A stretch of DNA of 64,000 nt, from positions 4,230,001 through 4,294,000 of the forward strand of contig NZ_LN831790.1 in the NCBI RefSeq assembly GCF_001013905.1. The letters are read 5' to 3'. This DNA comes from Streptomyces leeuwenhoekii. GTDB lineage: Bacteria; Actinomycetota; Actinomycetes; Streptomycetales; Streptomycetaceae. The position numbers were made by a program, and so were the translations under genes. This document shows positions 8,210 through 16,724 of the stretch, one piece after another. The notes under the pieces are model-generated. The model made no database searches and was not told where the DNA came from. It saw only the letters and a program-made list of their open reading frames with translations. The stretch's first letter is position 1. Each line of letters begins with the position of its first letter.

Positions 8210-8743
8210 TCAGCCCTCGCGCGTCTGGACGACGACCGACTCGATGACGACGTCCTTGAGCGGACGGTCGGTGCGCGGGTTGGTCTCCGTGGTGGCGATG
8301 GCGTTCACGACCTTCTGGCTCTCGGCGTCGACGACCTCGCCGAAGATCGTGTGCTTGCGGTTCAGCCACGTCGTCGGGGCGACGGTGATGAAGAACTGCG
8401 AGCCGTTGGTGCCCGGACCCGCGTTGGCCATCGCCAGCAGGTAGGGCTTGTCGAAGGACAGGTCCGGGTGGAACTCGTCCTCGAACTTGTACCCGGGACC
8501 GCCGGTGCCGTTGCCCAGCGGGTCGCCGCCCTGGATCATGAACCCGCTGATCACCCGGTGGAAGACCGTGCCGTCGTAGAGCCTGTCCGTGGACTTCTGG
8601 CCGGTGGCGGGGTGGGTCCACTCCCGCTCGCCCTGGGCGAGCTCGACGAAGTTCTTGACCGTCTTGGGGGCGTGGTTCGGCAGGAGCCGGACGTCGATGT
8701 CGCCGTGGTTGGTCTTCAGGGTGGCGTAAAGCTGCTCAGCCAC
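8210..8743 (-). CDS. Cyclophilin-type peptidyl-prolyl cis-trans isomerase
   Basis: 177 residues with no signal peptide, so cytoplasmic. The cyclophilin core is complete: FHRVISGFMIQGGDP carries the catalytic Arg and Phe, NAGPGTNGSQFFIT the substrate-binding loop, and TWLNRKHTIFGEV the active-site Trp/His segment. It catalyses proline isomerisation during protein folding. It is conserved next to oriC in Streptomyces and appears to be monocistronic. Confidence 0.95.
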   Translation of the reverse strand: MAEQLYATLKTNHGDIDVRLLPNHAPKTVKNFVELAQGEREWTHPATGQKSTDRLYDGTVFHRVISGFMIQGGDPLGNGTGGPGYKFEDEFHPDLSFDKPYLLAMANAGPGTNGSQFFITVAPTTWLNRKHTIFGEVVDAESQKVVNAIATTETNPRTDRPLKDVVIESVVVQTREG

Positions 8744-9196
8744 GATCTGCCTTCCGTTGTCTTCCTGTGACTCCCTGATCCTCGCACGCCCCGCGCCGCT
8801 CGTCGTCCGGCAGGCGCTCCCGGCCCGCCGCCGACTCGTGTCACCGCGTGGTCACGGCATGGATCACGGGACGGGCGACGGCGTGGCACGGCGGAATTCC
8901 TGACCGGAAAGAGCGGGTCGGGCGCGCGACGGGACGATCCGTGGCATTGTCGACGACAAGCTCCCGTTGCTCCTTGTTCATCCGCCCTTGCGGCTGATCC
9001 GCTCTCCGCACCGTTTCGTCGCGGATCAGCCGGGATGACGCGGTTGACCCGAGTGATCGGGGACGGCCTGTGATGAACCGGAGCCGGGCTGGTGACCCGG
9101 ATGCCCGTCCACGCATGCCTGGCGCTGCGGCGGCAGGCATGATCCGTAAAAGGGTGGAAAGTCGAATTACCGTACGCCACCGAGGAGGAGGAACCC
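8744..9196. other. 453-base intergenic region between the cyclophilin and DUF5324 genes
   Basis: Divergent promoter space. I see no convincing gene: a 46-codon leftward frame from ATG 8981 has only a weak AGGGCGG site and no family resemblance. The strong GGAGGAGGAA at 9183-9192 belongs to the DUF5324 gene. No other structure was recognised. Confidence 0.5.
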
Positions 9197-9913
9197 GTGA
9201 CCCGCATCGACAGCGTGCGCGCCGCGACCGGTTCGGCGAAGGACAGCGTGCTGCACGCCGCGGACGTGGTGGCGCCCTACGCCGACACGGCCAAGGAGAG
9301 GGCCGCCCACTACGCACACGAGGCACGCGTACGGCTGGCGCCCAAGGTGTCGCAGGCCACCGGACAGGCCCGACTCCAGTACGGCGCGTATGTCGCGCCG
9401 CGTCTGGAGATGGCCCGTGCCCAGGCCCTCGCCCATGTGCCGCCAAAGGTCGACCTGGCCGCCCATGAGGCCGCCATCCGTACCCGCAAGGCCGCCCGGC
9501 AGGCGGCTGACTACTCCCGGCCGATGATCGAGCAGGCGGTGGCCGCGGCCGGACCCGTCCGGGACGAGGCCGCAGCGCGTGGTGTCGCCGCGCTGGCCGC
9601 CCTGCGCGGCCAGGTCTCGGCCAAGGACATCCAGAGGCTCGTCCGCAAGCAGGAGCGGCGGGCGAAGACCGGCCGGGTCGTCAAGGTCCTGGCGATCGTC
9701 GGCGTCGTGGCTGGGGGCGCCTTCGCCGCCTGGAAGTGGTGGGACAAGCAGGCCAACCCGGACTGGCTGGTGGAGCCGCCGGCGGCCACGGAGGTCCCCG
9801 AGACCGGCGGCGGCCTGACCTCGGTGGACGGCACCGGCCAGCCCGTCCTGGACCCGGAGGTCCAGGCCAAGCAGGCCGAGGAGGAGTCCTCCGACCGCGA
9901 CGAGCAGCGCTGA
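9197..9913 (+). CDS. DUF5324 family protein (Streptomyces-specific)
   Basis: 238 residues. The N-terminal two thirds is a long Ala/Arg/Lys-rich amphipathic helix region (ATGSAKDSVLHAADVV and similar; YGAYVAPRLEMARAQA), then one membrane helix at about 162-180 (VLAIVGVVAGGAFAAWKWW) and an acidic, Glu-rich tail. GTG start with a strong GGAGGAGGAA site. The architecture suggests a membrane-tethered helical protein; no enzymatic motif is visible. Conserved in Streptomyces near oriC, function unknown. Confidence 0.87.
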   Translation: MTRIDSVRAATGSAKDSVLHAADVVAPYADTAKERAAHYAHEARVRLAPKVSQATGQARLQYGAYVAPRLEMARAQALAHVPPKVDLAAHEAAIRTRKAARQAADYSRPMIEQAVAAAGPVRDEAAARGVAALAALRGQVSAKDIQRLVRKQERRAKTGRVVKVLAIVGVVAGGAFAAWKWWDKQANPDWLVEPPAATEVPETGGGLTSVDGTGQPVLDPEVQAKQAEEESSDRDEQR

Positions 9914-10012
9914 GACCGACCGCCGTTTCCGAGACCGGCTTCACCCCGGGGGCGTCCCTGATGCACAGGGGCGCCCCGCTTCGCGGGCCTGCTCGGCCTC
10001 GGGCCGGGGGGC

Positions 10013-10026
10013 GTTTCACGTGAAAC
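10013..10026. promoter_or_regulatory. parS site 1
   Basis: Perfect GTTTCACGTGAAAC palindrome, the ParB-binding centromere core, 100 bases after the DUF5324 gene. Confidence 0.93.
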
Positions 10027-10095
10027 CCGATGCCCGTTACCGGGACACCGGGCCCCTCTCCTCCTGTCCGCCCCCGTCTTCTCCCACAGAGGAAA

Positions 10096-10138
10096 AAAGA
10101 CCCCCTTGACCGCGTTTTCGCTGGTCAAGGGGGTCTTT
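10096..10138 (-). terminator. tRNA-Ala terminator
   Basis: AAAGACCCCCTTGACC (10096-10111) pairs exactly with GGTCAAGGGGGTCTTT (10123-10138). Read leftward, the stem ends in a T-run, so it is a good intrinsic terminator for the tRNA gene. Confidence 0.9.
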
Positions 10139-10143
10139 CGATG

Positions 10144-10216
10144 TGGAGCCTAGGGGAGTCGAACCCCTGACATCTGCCATGCAAAGACAGCGCTCTACCA
10201 ACTGAGCTAAGGCCCC
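10144..10216 (-). tRNA. tRNA-Ala (anticodon TGC)
   Basis: 73-nt cloverleaf on the minus strand beginning GGGGCCTTAGCTCAG. Acceptor stem GGGGCCT/AGGCTCC includes the G3-U70 wobble that identifies tRNA-Ala; the anticodon loop TTTGCAT carries TGC; the T-arm GGTTCGACTCC is standard. The 3' CCA is not encoded. Confidence 0.97.
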
Positions 10217-10397
10217 GAAAGGGAGCGTCCGACCGGTAGAACCACGCAGCCGACGGGCGCCGCAGAACAGAGTACCGGGTCTCCCCCCGTATCCCGCAAA
10301 AGGATTGGGGGTCCCGGTGAACGACCACGCTCCGTAAGATGCTCCGCGTGGTTCGCTGGAGCGAACCACCGTTTTGGGGAAGCGATGGGGAGACGCA

Positions 10398-10946
10398 ATG
10401 GACGCCGCACAGCAGGAAGCCACCGCAAGAGCGCGGGAACTGCAGCGGAGCTGGTACGGGGAGCCGCTGGGGGCGCTCTTCCGTAGGCTGATCGACGACC
10501 TGGGGCTCAACCAGGCGCGGCTGGCGGGGGTACTGGGGCTGTCGGCGCCGATGCTGTCGCAGCTCATGAGCGGGCAGCGGGCGAAGATCGGCAACCCCGC
10601 GGTGGTCCAGCGGGTGCAGTTGCTGCAGGACCTGGCGGGCCAGGTGGCGGACGGCAGCGTCAGCGCGGCCGAGGCGACCGAGCGCATGGAGGAGATCAAG
10701 AAGTCCCAGGGGGGCTCGGTCCTCAGCAACACCACGCAGACCACGAACAGTTCGGGAGCGCCGACGGTCAAGCGGGTGGTCCGCGAGATCCAGTCGCTGC
10801 TGCGCTCCGTGGCCGCCGCCGGAGACATCATCGAGGCGGCGGACTCCCTTGCCCCGACCCACCCGGAGCTTGCCGAGTTCCTCCGGGTGTACGGCGCCGG
10901 CCGCACCTCCGACGCGGTCGCGCACTACCAGTCCCACCAGAGCTGA
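10398..10946 (+). CDS. Helix-turn-helix DNA-binding protein
   Basis: 182 residues. An Xre/Cro-like helix-turn-helix lies at about 37-60 (GLNQARLAGVLGLSAPMLSQLMSG), followed by helical segments (QLLQDLAGQVADG, VVREIQSLLRSVAAAG) that probably mediate oligomerisation, and no metabolite-binding domain. The ATG at 10398 follows GGGGAGACGCA. Conserved in Streptomyces between tRNA-Ala and the kinase gene at 11066, 119 bases downstream on the same strand. Targets are unknown. Confidence 0.88.
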   Translation: MDAAQQEATARARELQRSWYGEPLGALFRRLIDDLGLNQARLAGVLGLSAPMLSQLMSGQRAKIGNPAVVQRVQLLQDLAGQVADGSVSAAEATERMEEIKKSQGGSVLSNTTQTTNSSGAPTVKRVVREIQSLLRSVAAAGDIIEAADSLAPTHPELAEFLRVYGAGRTSDAVAHYQSHQS

Positions 10947-11065
10947 CCCCCGGGCCCGGCCGCTGGGGGGCGCCGGGACCGTGCGAGGGGGAGTCGTATC
11001 GCTCATCGCGGGGGAGGCAACGGGGAGGACCGCGGGGTGCCGAGGGGGAGGAGCGACGCACAGCC

Positions 11066-12616
11066 ATGGGTGAGGTCTTCGCCGGCCGGTACGAACTGGT
11101 CGATCCGATCGGACGGGGCGCGTCCGGTGCCGTCTGGCGCGCCTGGGACCACCGGCGCCGGCGCTATGTGGCCGCCAAGGTGCTCCAGCAGCGCGACGCT
11201 CACGCGCTGCTGCGGTTCGTCCGCGAACAGGCGCTGCGCATCGACCATCCCCATGTGCTCGCTCCCGCCAGCTGGGCCGCCGACGACGACAAGGTCCTGT
11301 TCACCATGGACCTGGTCGCCGGCGGCTCCCTGGCCCGCCTGGTGGGGGACTACGGCCCCTTGCCGCCCGCCTTCGCCTGCGTCCTGCTCGACCAGCTCCT
11401 CTCCGGGCTGGCCGCGGTGCACGGGGAAGGTGTCGTGCACCGCGACATCAAGCCCGCCAACCTGCTGCTGGAAGCCACCGGCACGGGGCGTCCGCGGTTG
11501 CGCCTGTCCGACTTCGGCATCGCGATGCGGCTGGGCGAGCCGCGGCTGACCGAGGCCGACCTCGTGGTGGGGACACCCGGTTATCTGGCACCCGAGCAGA
11601 TGAGGGGCGCGGAACCCGACTTCCCGGCCGATCTGTTCGCCGTCGGTCTGGTGGCCCTGCATCTGCTGGAAGGCGCCAGACCGGACACCAAGGCGCTCGT
11701 GCGGTACTTCACCGACCACGGGACGCCGGGAGCGCCCAAGGGCGTTCCCGAACCGCTGTGGCAGGTCGTCGCCACCCTTCTGCAACCGGATCCGCAGGCG
11801 AGGTTCCGCACGGCGACGGGTGCGCGCAAGGCGCTGGCCGCCGCCGCGGAACTGCTGCCGGAGCCCGGACCCGACGACGAGATCATCGAGATCTTCGACC
11901 AAGTCGGCCCGCTGCCACCGGGGTTCGGCCCGGACGGCCCCTTCGTGACCGCCCCGGGCGTGACCGTGACGGCGGGAGCCCACGACGGGCCGGGCAGCGG
12001 GGGAGTGCCGTCCCGGCCCCCCGTGCCGGAACGGGAAGCGCCGGGTTTCGGGGAGCCGAGCGGTGAGGGCATCCCCGCGGCCGGCGCCGGGGACCGCGCG
12101 GCGGGCGGTGCCGGGGCGGCCCCGCCCCTGCCGGCCGGTGACCGCCGCGTCGGCCCGGACGGAGGGCCGGGCCCGCGGTCCGGCCCCTCCGTGACGTCAC
12201 CCGTATGGCGTACCGCCCGGCCGGACACCGGCGCCCACCGCCTACCGCCCCCTCCCGGCCCCCTCGTGGAGAACGCGCCGGCACCCCCGCCGGACCAGCC
12301 GCTCCCGTACCCCCGCGGGGGAACCGCCGGTGCCCAGCCCCAGGCCCCTGCGCATCCGTTCCCCCATCCGCCGCAGGCACCCTCCCGCCCCGCTCCCGCC
12401 GTCCCCATGCCACCGGGGGTCCACCCCCGGGCCGACGCCCCTACCGCTCCGTACACCGTGCAGCCCTCCCGCGTCTCCCCCGCCGCCCCGGCGCTGCCGC
12501 GGCACCGTGCGGCCCGGCGCCGACGCACCGGTCCCCCGGCCAGGGTGACCGTCCCGGTGCTGCTGCTCGCCCTGGTCTGCTACGCGGTGGGCTTCTGGGC
12601 GCTGAGCCGCCTCTGA
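11066..12616 (+). CDS. Membrane Ser/Thr protein kinase with proline-rich juxtamembrane region
   Basis: 516 residues. Active kinase domain at about 8-265: GRGASGAV loop, Lys38 (AAKVL), Asp127 in HRDIKPAN, Asp149 in SDFGIA, APEQ. Then ~210 residues of Pro/Ala/Gly-rich linker and a single membrane helix at the extreme C-terminus (about 492-515), leaving almost nothing outside: a tail-anchored kinase with no PASTA or other sensor. ATG start. It is convergent with a secreted protein gene (12686). Its signal and substrates cannot be read from the sequence. Confidence 0.92.
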   Translation: MGEVFAGRYELVDPIGRGASGAVWRAWDHRRRRYVAAKVLQQRDAHALLRFVREQALRIDHPHVLAPASWAADDDKVLFTMDLVAGGSLARLVGDYGPLPPAFACVLLDQLLSGLAAVHGEGVVHRDIKPANLLLEATGTGRPRLRLSDFGIAMRLGEPRLTEADLVVGTPGYLAPEQMRGAEPDFPADLFAVGLVALHLLEGARPDTKALVRYFTDHGTPGAPKGVPEPLWQVVATLLQPDPQARFRTATGARKALAAAAELLPEPGPDDEIIEIFDQVGPLPPGFGPDGPFVTAPGVTVTAGAHDGPGSGGVPSRPPVPEREAPGFGEPSGEGIPAAGAGDRAAGGAGAAPPLPAGDRRVGPDGGPGPRSGPSVTSPVWRTARPDTGAHRLPPPPGPLVENAPAPPPDQPLPYPRGGTAGAQPQAPAHPFPHPPQAPSRPAPAVPMPPGVHPRADAPTAPYTVQPSRVSPAAPALPRHRAARRRRTGPPARVTVPVLLLALVCYAVGFWALSRL

Positions 12617-12685
12617 TCGCGCCCGCCCGCCCGGCGGCGGGCCTGGGAACGCCGGCAGCGGGCCCGGAAACGCCCGGCACCACTC

Positions 12686-14014
12686 CTAGAGAGCCCCGGA
12701 CCTGCGCCGCGCCCTGAGCGTCCACACGCCGAGCCCGGCCAGCAGCAGACTGCCGGTGCCGATTCCGCCGACGGCGACCGCCGTCATCACGGGGTCGTCC
12801 TTCTCCCCTCCGGCCCCCGTCCCGGCCGCCCGCTGCGCCTCCGGCACCTCGAAGAGCCCCCGCGGCGCCGACTCCCCCGCGTAGACGGGCCCGGACTCCG
12901 CCGCGCCGCCGACCCCGACGCGGAGGGTGAGCCCGAAGGGACCCTCGCCGAAGTCGTCGGCCACCCGTGCCGCCAGGTGCACCACCACGTAGTACGCGCC
13001 GGCGAACCGCATCCCGCTCACCTTGTCGGCGGCGGCGTGGCGGTTGGCGTACGCGACCGGGGGCACGGCCGGGAGGGCGGCGGTCGCCGGGTCGCCGCCG
13101 TAGCCGGTCCCGGTGTCCGCGACCGGCCCGCGCGCCGGGTTGTGGAGCGCCAGACGCAGCGCGCCGGGCACGTACCCCCGGCCGCCGGAGCCGTCCAGGT
13201 CCGCGGTGGCGTACACCCGCTGCCCCCAGTCGACCGGGACCGCGTAGAAGAGGGTCTGTCCCGGGCGGATGTCGTCGCGCCAGGCTCCCGGCCCGAGCAG
13301 GGGCGCGCCGGCGAAGCCCGCGCCTCCCCGGCGGCGCCGGGGTTCGCCCGCGGGCGGTGCGGGCGACGAGGAGTCCCAGACCTCCGGCGCGCGCGTGGCG
13401 CCGACCCGCTTCGGGGCCGGTTCCGCGAAGGCGGCGAGCTCCAGGTCCCAGGCGCCCGGTGCGGCGTACTGCCCGCCGGTCCGCTCCACGGCGACGTCAT
13501 AGGTCCCGGCCTCGCGGCACCGGGTCTTCGCGGGGAAGACCTCCCGTCTGCCCCAGGCGGTGACGGGACGCGGGCTGCGCGCGGCGCCGATGGAGGCGCT
13601 GTCGAAGGAGCACGAGCCGCCCTCGCCGTCCCGCACGGACACCCGGATGCCATCGGAGGCGGCGACCGCGCTGCCGGGTGCGGGGACCGCGGTGACGGCG
13701 ACGTACGCGTTCGACGCGCCGTCGAGGCGGAGGCGGTAGTGGACCGCGCCGCGCACCGGCAGGCTGCTCCGGTACGTCGCACCGGGCTCCAGGCGTTCGG
13801 CGTCCGCGGGGCCGGCCGCCCCCTCGATCGGCCGGGCGTCCTCGGCGAAGGCGTAGCCCCCCGGCGGTCCGGCGGACGGGACCGCCCGGGCCGGCGCGGC
13901 GGCCGTGGTGCACAGCACCGCGAGCGCCGTGGCCATCAGCACGGGCGCCGCCCGGCGCCCGGTCACCGCCCTCCGACGTGCCGGCACCCGGCCGCTCGCG
14001 CCACGCCGCCCCAT
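12686..14014 (-). CDS. Secreted, C-terminally membrane-anchored protein of unknown function
   Basis: About 442 residues from the ATG at 14014 (a GTG immediately upstream and another at 14062 are possible; GAGGGG lies 9 bases before the ATG). Arg-rich N-terminus then a signal peptide ending near APARA. The mature part contains beta-rich segments (HYRLRLDGASNAYVAV, YDVAVERTGGQY, YYVVVHLAARV) resembling pre-peptidase C-like or galactose-binding sandwich folds, but I cannot name the family. A C-terminal helix and RARRR stop-transfer anchor it; there is no LAXTG sorting motif. Convergent with the kinase gene at 11066. Confidence 0.8.
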   Translation of the reverse strand: MGRRGASGRVPARRRAVTGRRAAPVLMATALAVLCTTAAAPARAVPSAGPPGGYAFAEDARPIEGAAGPADAERLEPGATYRSSLPVRGAVHYRLRLDGASNAYVAVTAVPAPGSAVAASDGIRVSVRDGEGGSCSFDSASIGAARSPRPVTAWGRREVFPAKTRCREAGTYDVAVERTGGQYAAPGAWDLELAAFAEPAPKRVGATRAPEVWDSSSPAPPAGEPRRRRGGAGFAGAPLLGPGAWRDDIRPGQTLFYAVPVDWGQRVYATADLDGSGGRGYVPGALRLALHNPARGPVADTGTGYGGDPATAALPAVPPVAYANRHAAADKVSGMRFAGAYYVVVHLAARVADDFGEGPFGLTLRVGVGGAAESGPVYAGESAPRGLFEVPEAQRAAGTGAGGEKDDPVMTAVAVGGIGTGSLLLAGLGVWTLRARRRSGAL

Positions 14015-14246
14015 CACCCGCCACCCCTCGTCGTCAGCCGCCGGACCGGGACCGTGGCCCATCCTGCCCCGCCGGCCGGCGCGTCATCCGCCCGTTGCGC
14101 GCGACCGTCCGAAACGTCCGGCTGCTTCCGGCCCCCTGCCCGCGGGCGTCCCGGCGGACAACACAAAACCCCGACCGCGATGACGGCCGGGGTGATGCTC
14201 GGTTGTCGCCGAGTCCGCCGGACTCAGCACCGGATGTCGGTGGGAC

Positions 14247-14375
14247 TCACGAACCCGTGGGCACGGAGTCAGTCGCCTCCGTCCACAGGTCCTGCTCGGC
14301 GCGATCCGCCTGGATCTGGCGGTACACGAGGAGACCGCCGATGGCGGCCAGTGCGACCAGGAGCAGCTTCTTCAC
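14247..14375 (-). CDS. DLW-39 family micro-protein
   Basis: 42 residues from a GTG start: a hydrophobic N-terminal helix (KKLLLVALAAIGGLLVYRQ) and the diagnostic DLW tripeptide (AEQDLWTEATD). The DLW-39 family is a tiny actinobacterial protein of about 39 residues with no assigned function, probably a single-pass membrane peptide. A GAGG lies 7 bases before the start. Confidence 0.85.
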   Translation of the reverse strand: MKKLLLVALAAIGGLLVYRQIQADRAEQDLWTEATDSVPTGS

Positions 14376-14713
14376 CGCGCGACCTCGTCTTTCCTTGACG
14401 TAGGGGACCTCTGGCGCCCGACTATACACACCGGCCGATATCGATCGGTGACCTGCGTCGACCGTCAACTCACCGCCGTGACGCCGCAATAGGAGCGGGA
14501 CGAACCGTTGCGATCGGAGGGTGATCACACCTCCACACACGGTCACTTTTGATCGGCTTTCGCCTGTCTCTTCTGTTTTTCGGCTCTCTTGCACCCATCC
14601 GGGTGGTGTTCATCTGAGCATCGACGCGCCACGGGCGTCGGTCCACCACTTCGCGCCGCTCATACACATCATGAGGAAAGTACGCAAATCGCCCAACCCG
14701 AAAGTGAGGGGTT
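14376..14713. other. 338-base divergent intergenic region
   Basis: Lies between the DLW-39 gene and the small secreted-protein gene. Apart from the DLW-39 promoter it holds a relatively AT-rich stretch at about 14540-14590 (TTTTGATCGG, CTGTTTTTCGG) that may contain the promoter for the gene at 14714. No gene seen. Confidence 0.5.
14421..14450 (-). promoter_or_regulatory. Promoter -10 and operator-like palindrome before the DLW-39 gene
   Basis: On the minus strand a good TATAGT -10 (14426-14421), preceded by TGTG, is abutted upstream by a 22-base imperfect palindrome (14429-14450; 9 of 11 pairs) centred in the -35 region. No matching -35 is seen. The palindrome could bind an activator or repressor. 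Confidence 0.5.
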
Positions 14714-15115
14714 ATGGCCCGGAACAAGGTCATGACGCTGTGGACCGCCATCGTCACCGCCTTCCTCGCGCTGTGCACGGCGCTCGGACTCATCACGACG
14801 ACCGCCGCCGCCGCGGTATCGCACACCGAGACGGAGCGCAACAGCAACAGCGACGAGACCAGCGGCAGCACCACCGAGCACACCACCACGACACCGGCGA
14901 TGTCCCCCTGGTCCCGCGCCCGGGCCCTGCCCCCCACGATGAAGCAGCGCATCCGCGCCGAGGCCCATGGCAAGGTCCCGAGCTGCCGCCACCGCCCGCT
15001 GTCGGACGCGTCCGGAGCAGCCCCGACCGCCACCCTCTGCACCCCCGCCGCATCCGCTTCGTCCGAGGCGTCGACGGAACCCCGTACCTCGGGCGTCATC
15101 CCCCTCCAGCGCTGA
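14714..15115 (+). CDS. Small secreted or membrane protein (DUF6344-like)
   Basis: 133 residues. N-terminal hydrophobic segment (about 8-35: LWTAIVTAFLALCTALGLITTTAAAA) reads as a signal peptide or anchor, followed by a Thr/Ser-rich stretch and a C-terminal half with two cysteines (PSCRHR, TLCTP) that could form a disulphide. It resembles a Streptomyces-restricted family I believe to be DUF6344, but I am not certain. Function unknown. The ATG has GAGGGG unusually close (2 bases). Confidence 0.68.
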   Translation: MARNKVMTLWTAIVTAFLALCTALGLITTTAAAAVSHTETERNSNSDETSGSTTEHTTTTPAMSPWSRARALPPTMKQRIRAEAHGKVPSCRHRPLSDASGAAPTATLCTPAASASSEASTEPRTSGVIPLQR

Positions 15116-15198
15116 CAGGACGGCACGTCACCGCACGTGCCACTCCCCGCACCCTTATCCCTGACGTCACGGCGAACTCGCGTACAGCACGCCCAGCA

Positions 15199-15250
15199 CC
15201 CGGCATGAAGGCCCGGTGGCCCCGCGGAGCCACCGGGCCTTCATGCCGGG
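15199..15250. terminator. Strong bidirectional terminator (22-bp perfect stem)
   Basis: Bases 15199-15220 and 15229-15250 are exact reverse complements, with an 8-base loop CCCGCGGA. It sits between the convergent ends of the gene at 14714 and the STAS gene. Confidence 0.9.
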
Positions 15251-15298
15251 CCCATTTATTTTCCGCGCATCCCCCACGCGGGGCGGCGCGGGCCGGTG

Positions 15299-15643
15299 TC
15301 ACCCGGTCAGGGCTTCCTTCAGCGTGGGGTAGCTGTGGATCACCTCGTCGATGCCGAGCATGTGGAACATGCGCTTGACCATGGGAGGCGGCGTGGCCAC
15401 GCGGATCCATCCGCTGTGCGCGGTGGCGTGCGCGTGGGCGCTGATGAGCGCGTTGAATCCGGTGCTGTCCATGAACGACACCTGACTCAGATCGACAACG
15501 GTACGAGGGGCCTCCGTGTCGGAAGCGGAAAGCAGTGCCTGACGCACCTCTACCTCGGTGGTCATGTCGATGTCACCGCGCAGAGACACGACAGTGACAC
15601 CATCGCGCGCGGTGGAGCGCACGGCTGAGAACGGTTGGTACAC
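15299..15643 (-). CDS. STAS-domain anti-sigma factor antagonist
   Basis: 114 residues, entirely one STAS domain. The phosphorylatable serine lies in the classic loop SFMDSTGFNAL, followed by the helix LISAHAHA. Such proteins release a stress sigma factor by binding an RsbW-type kinase/anti-sigma, and are switched off by phosphorylation of that serine. No cognate kinase or sigma gene is adjacent, so the partner is elsewhere. GTG start; divergent from the winged-helix gene at 15801. Confidence 0.93.
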   Translation of the reverse strand: MYQPFSAVRSTARDGVTVVSLRGDIDMTTEVEVRQALLSASDTEAPRTVVDLSQVSFMDSTGFNALISAHAHATAHSGWIRVATPPPMVKRMFHMLGIDEVIHSYPTLKEALTG

Positions 15644-15800
15644 CGCAGCTCACTCTTCTCGCAGGTGTGGGCAGGGGCGCTGAGGCATCCCGTGGGAGGT
15701 ACTCCAACAGGGTGCGCCTGAACATCTAACACGTCAAGAAATACATGAACAACTCTTCGCCCTTTTGGATACGTGAACCAGTGCGCCATACTCTGGAGGC

Positions 15801-16199
15801 ATGCGGGGAGCAGTGCCTGAACCACACACCGGCTGGACGTTCCTGACCAATCACGCGCGCGTCCTCGCGGCGATCGCAGACGATCCGGACTCGCGGATCC
15901 GGGACATCGCCGCCTACTGCCGTCTGACCGAGCGCGCCGTCCAGAAGATCATTTCTGACCTGGAGCGGGAGGGTTATCTGTCCCACACCCGCCGCGGGCG
16001 GTCCAACACCTACCGCATCGAACCGGGCGTCCCGCTGCGGCACCCGGCCGAGGTCGAGGCCGGCGTCACCGTCGCGAACCTACTGTCCGCCCTGGCCCGG
16101 CACGATGCGCAGCGCTCCCATAGCCCCACCGACGAGACCCCTCAGCCCCAGTCCCAGCCCCAGTCCCAGCCCCAGCCCCAGCCGTCACTGATGACGTAG
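15801..16199 (+). CDS. Winged helix-turn-helix (MarR-like) regulator with Gln-Pro repeat tail
   Basis: 132 residues. The N-terminal 80 form a winged helix (HARVLAAIADDP, IRDIAAYCRLTERAVQKIIS, EREGYLSHTRRGRSN). The tail has about eight QP/QS dipeptide repeats (PQPQSQPQSQPQPQP), which probably vary between strains. The start may be leaderless: TTGGAT - 16 bases - CATACT lies just upstream, with the -10 ending 8 bases before the ATG, and GGAGG is only one base from it. Divergent from the STAS gene, suggesting a shared control region. Confidence 0.88.
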   Translation: MRGAVPEPHTGWTFLTNHARVLAAIADDPDSRIRDIAAYCRLTERAVQKIISDLEREGYLSHTRRGRSNTYRIEPGVPLRHPAEVEAGVTVANLLSALARHDAQRSHSPTDETPQPQSQPQSQPQPQPSLMT

Positions 16200-16315
16200 C
16201 CCCGTCCCCCGTCCCCACGCCCGGTGCCCCCGGCGCACGCCCCTCCGGCGTGCACGCGGCCCCTGGCCGCCCCCGCGGTCAGGGCTCCGCGTCGCGGCGA
16301 GCAAGCACGAACGGC

Positions 16316-16347
16316 AAGACCCCCGGACCAGCAGGTCCGGGGGTCTT
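16316..16347 (-). terminator. Terminator of the decayed tRNA-Ile copy
   Basis: AAGACCCCCGGACC (16316-16329) pairs exactly with GGTCCGGGGGTCTT (16334-16347), loop AGCA. Spacing and flanking bases match the terminator of the intact tRNA-Ile. It could still serve the gene ending at 16199. Confidence 0.85.
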
Positions 16348-16355
16348 CTCGCTGG

Positions 16356-16400
16356 TGGGGTCGACAGATCCTCGACCTGCGGCCCCATCCTCCTCAGGCC
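16356..16400 (-). pseudogene. Decayed 3' half of a tRNA-Ile gene
   Basis: Aligned with the intact tRNA-Ile at 16725, this stretch keeps the discriminator and acceptor 3' strand (TGGGG), T-arm outline (CGACCTGC for AACCTGTG), variable loop and the 3' side of the anticodon arm (CATCCTCCTCAGG for CATCCTTATCAGG), roughly 70% identity over 45 bases. The next 9 bases toward the terminator are identical in both copies. The 5' half of the tRNA is missing and no cloverleaf can form. Confidence 0.65.
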
Positions 16401-16684
16401 GATCAGGGGCATGGCTCCGCCACGAGTCTTCGCCGTTGACCGCGGGCTGGACGTCCGTCGACATCCGGCAGAAACCGGGCGGTTCCGTGCCTGCCGGTGT
16501 CAGCTGCTGATGCCGTGCGCCGGGACGGCCGAGCTCATCGACGGTTCCGAAGCGCGAGCCGTGGGGTGGACACCAACGCAGACGGTGACACCGGAGGGCT
16601 CGCGGACAAGCAGTCGACGCAGGGTGCCCCGGCTCCGCCGGCTCGGAAGCCTTACTCATCGGCTGATGTCAGCCGTACACGTCA
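16401..16684. other. Spacer between the decayed copy and the intact tRNA-Ile terminator
   Basis: About 280 bases with several open frames but none with a ribosome site or recognisable product. I see no recombinase remnant. It may be what is left of an excised or decayed insertion. Confidence 0.4.
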
Positions 16685-16716
16685 AAGACCCCCAGGCTTA
16701 TCCACCTGGGGGTCTT
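16685..16716 (-). terminator. tRNA-Ile terminator
   Basis: AAGACCCCCAGG (16685-16696) pairs with CCTGGGGGTCTT (16705-16716), 8-base loop, 8 bases beyond the tRNA 3' end. Confidence 0.9.
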
Positions 16717-16724
16717 CTCGCTGG

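Noticed and set aside
8841..8981. A 46-codon leftward frame starting MNKEQREL
   Set aside because: The ribosome site is weak, the C-terminal half looks like random high-GC translation, and no family is recognised.
12686..14014. Sortase substrate (LAXTG) at the C-terminus of the secreted protein
   Set aside because: No LAXTG or related motif precedes the C-terminal helix; it has only a helix and Arg-rich stop.
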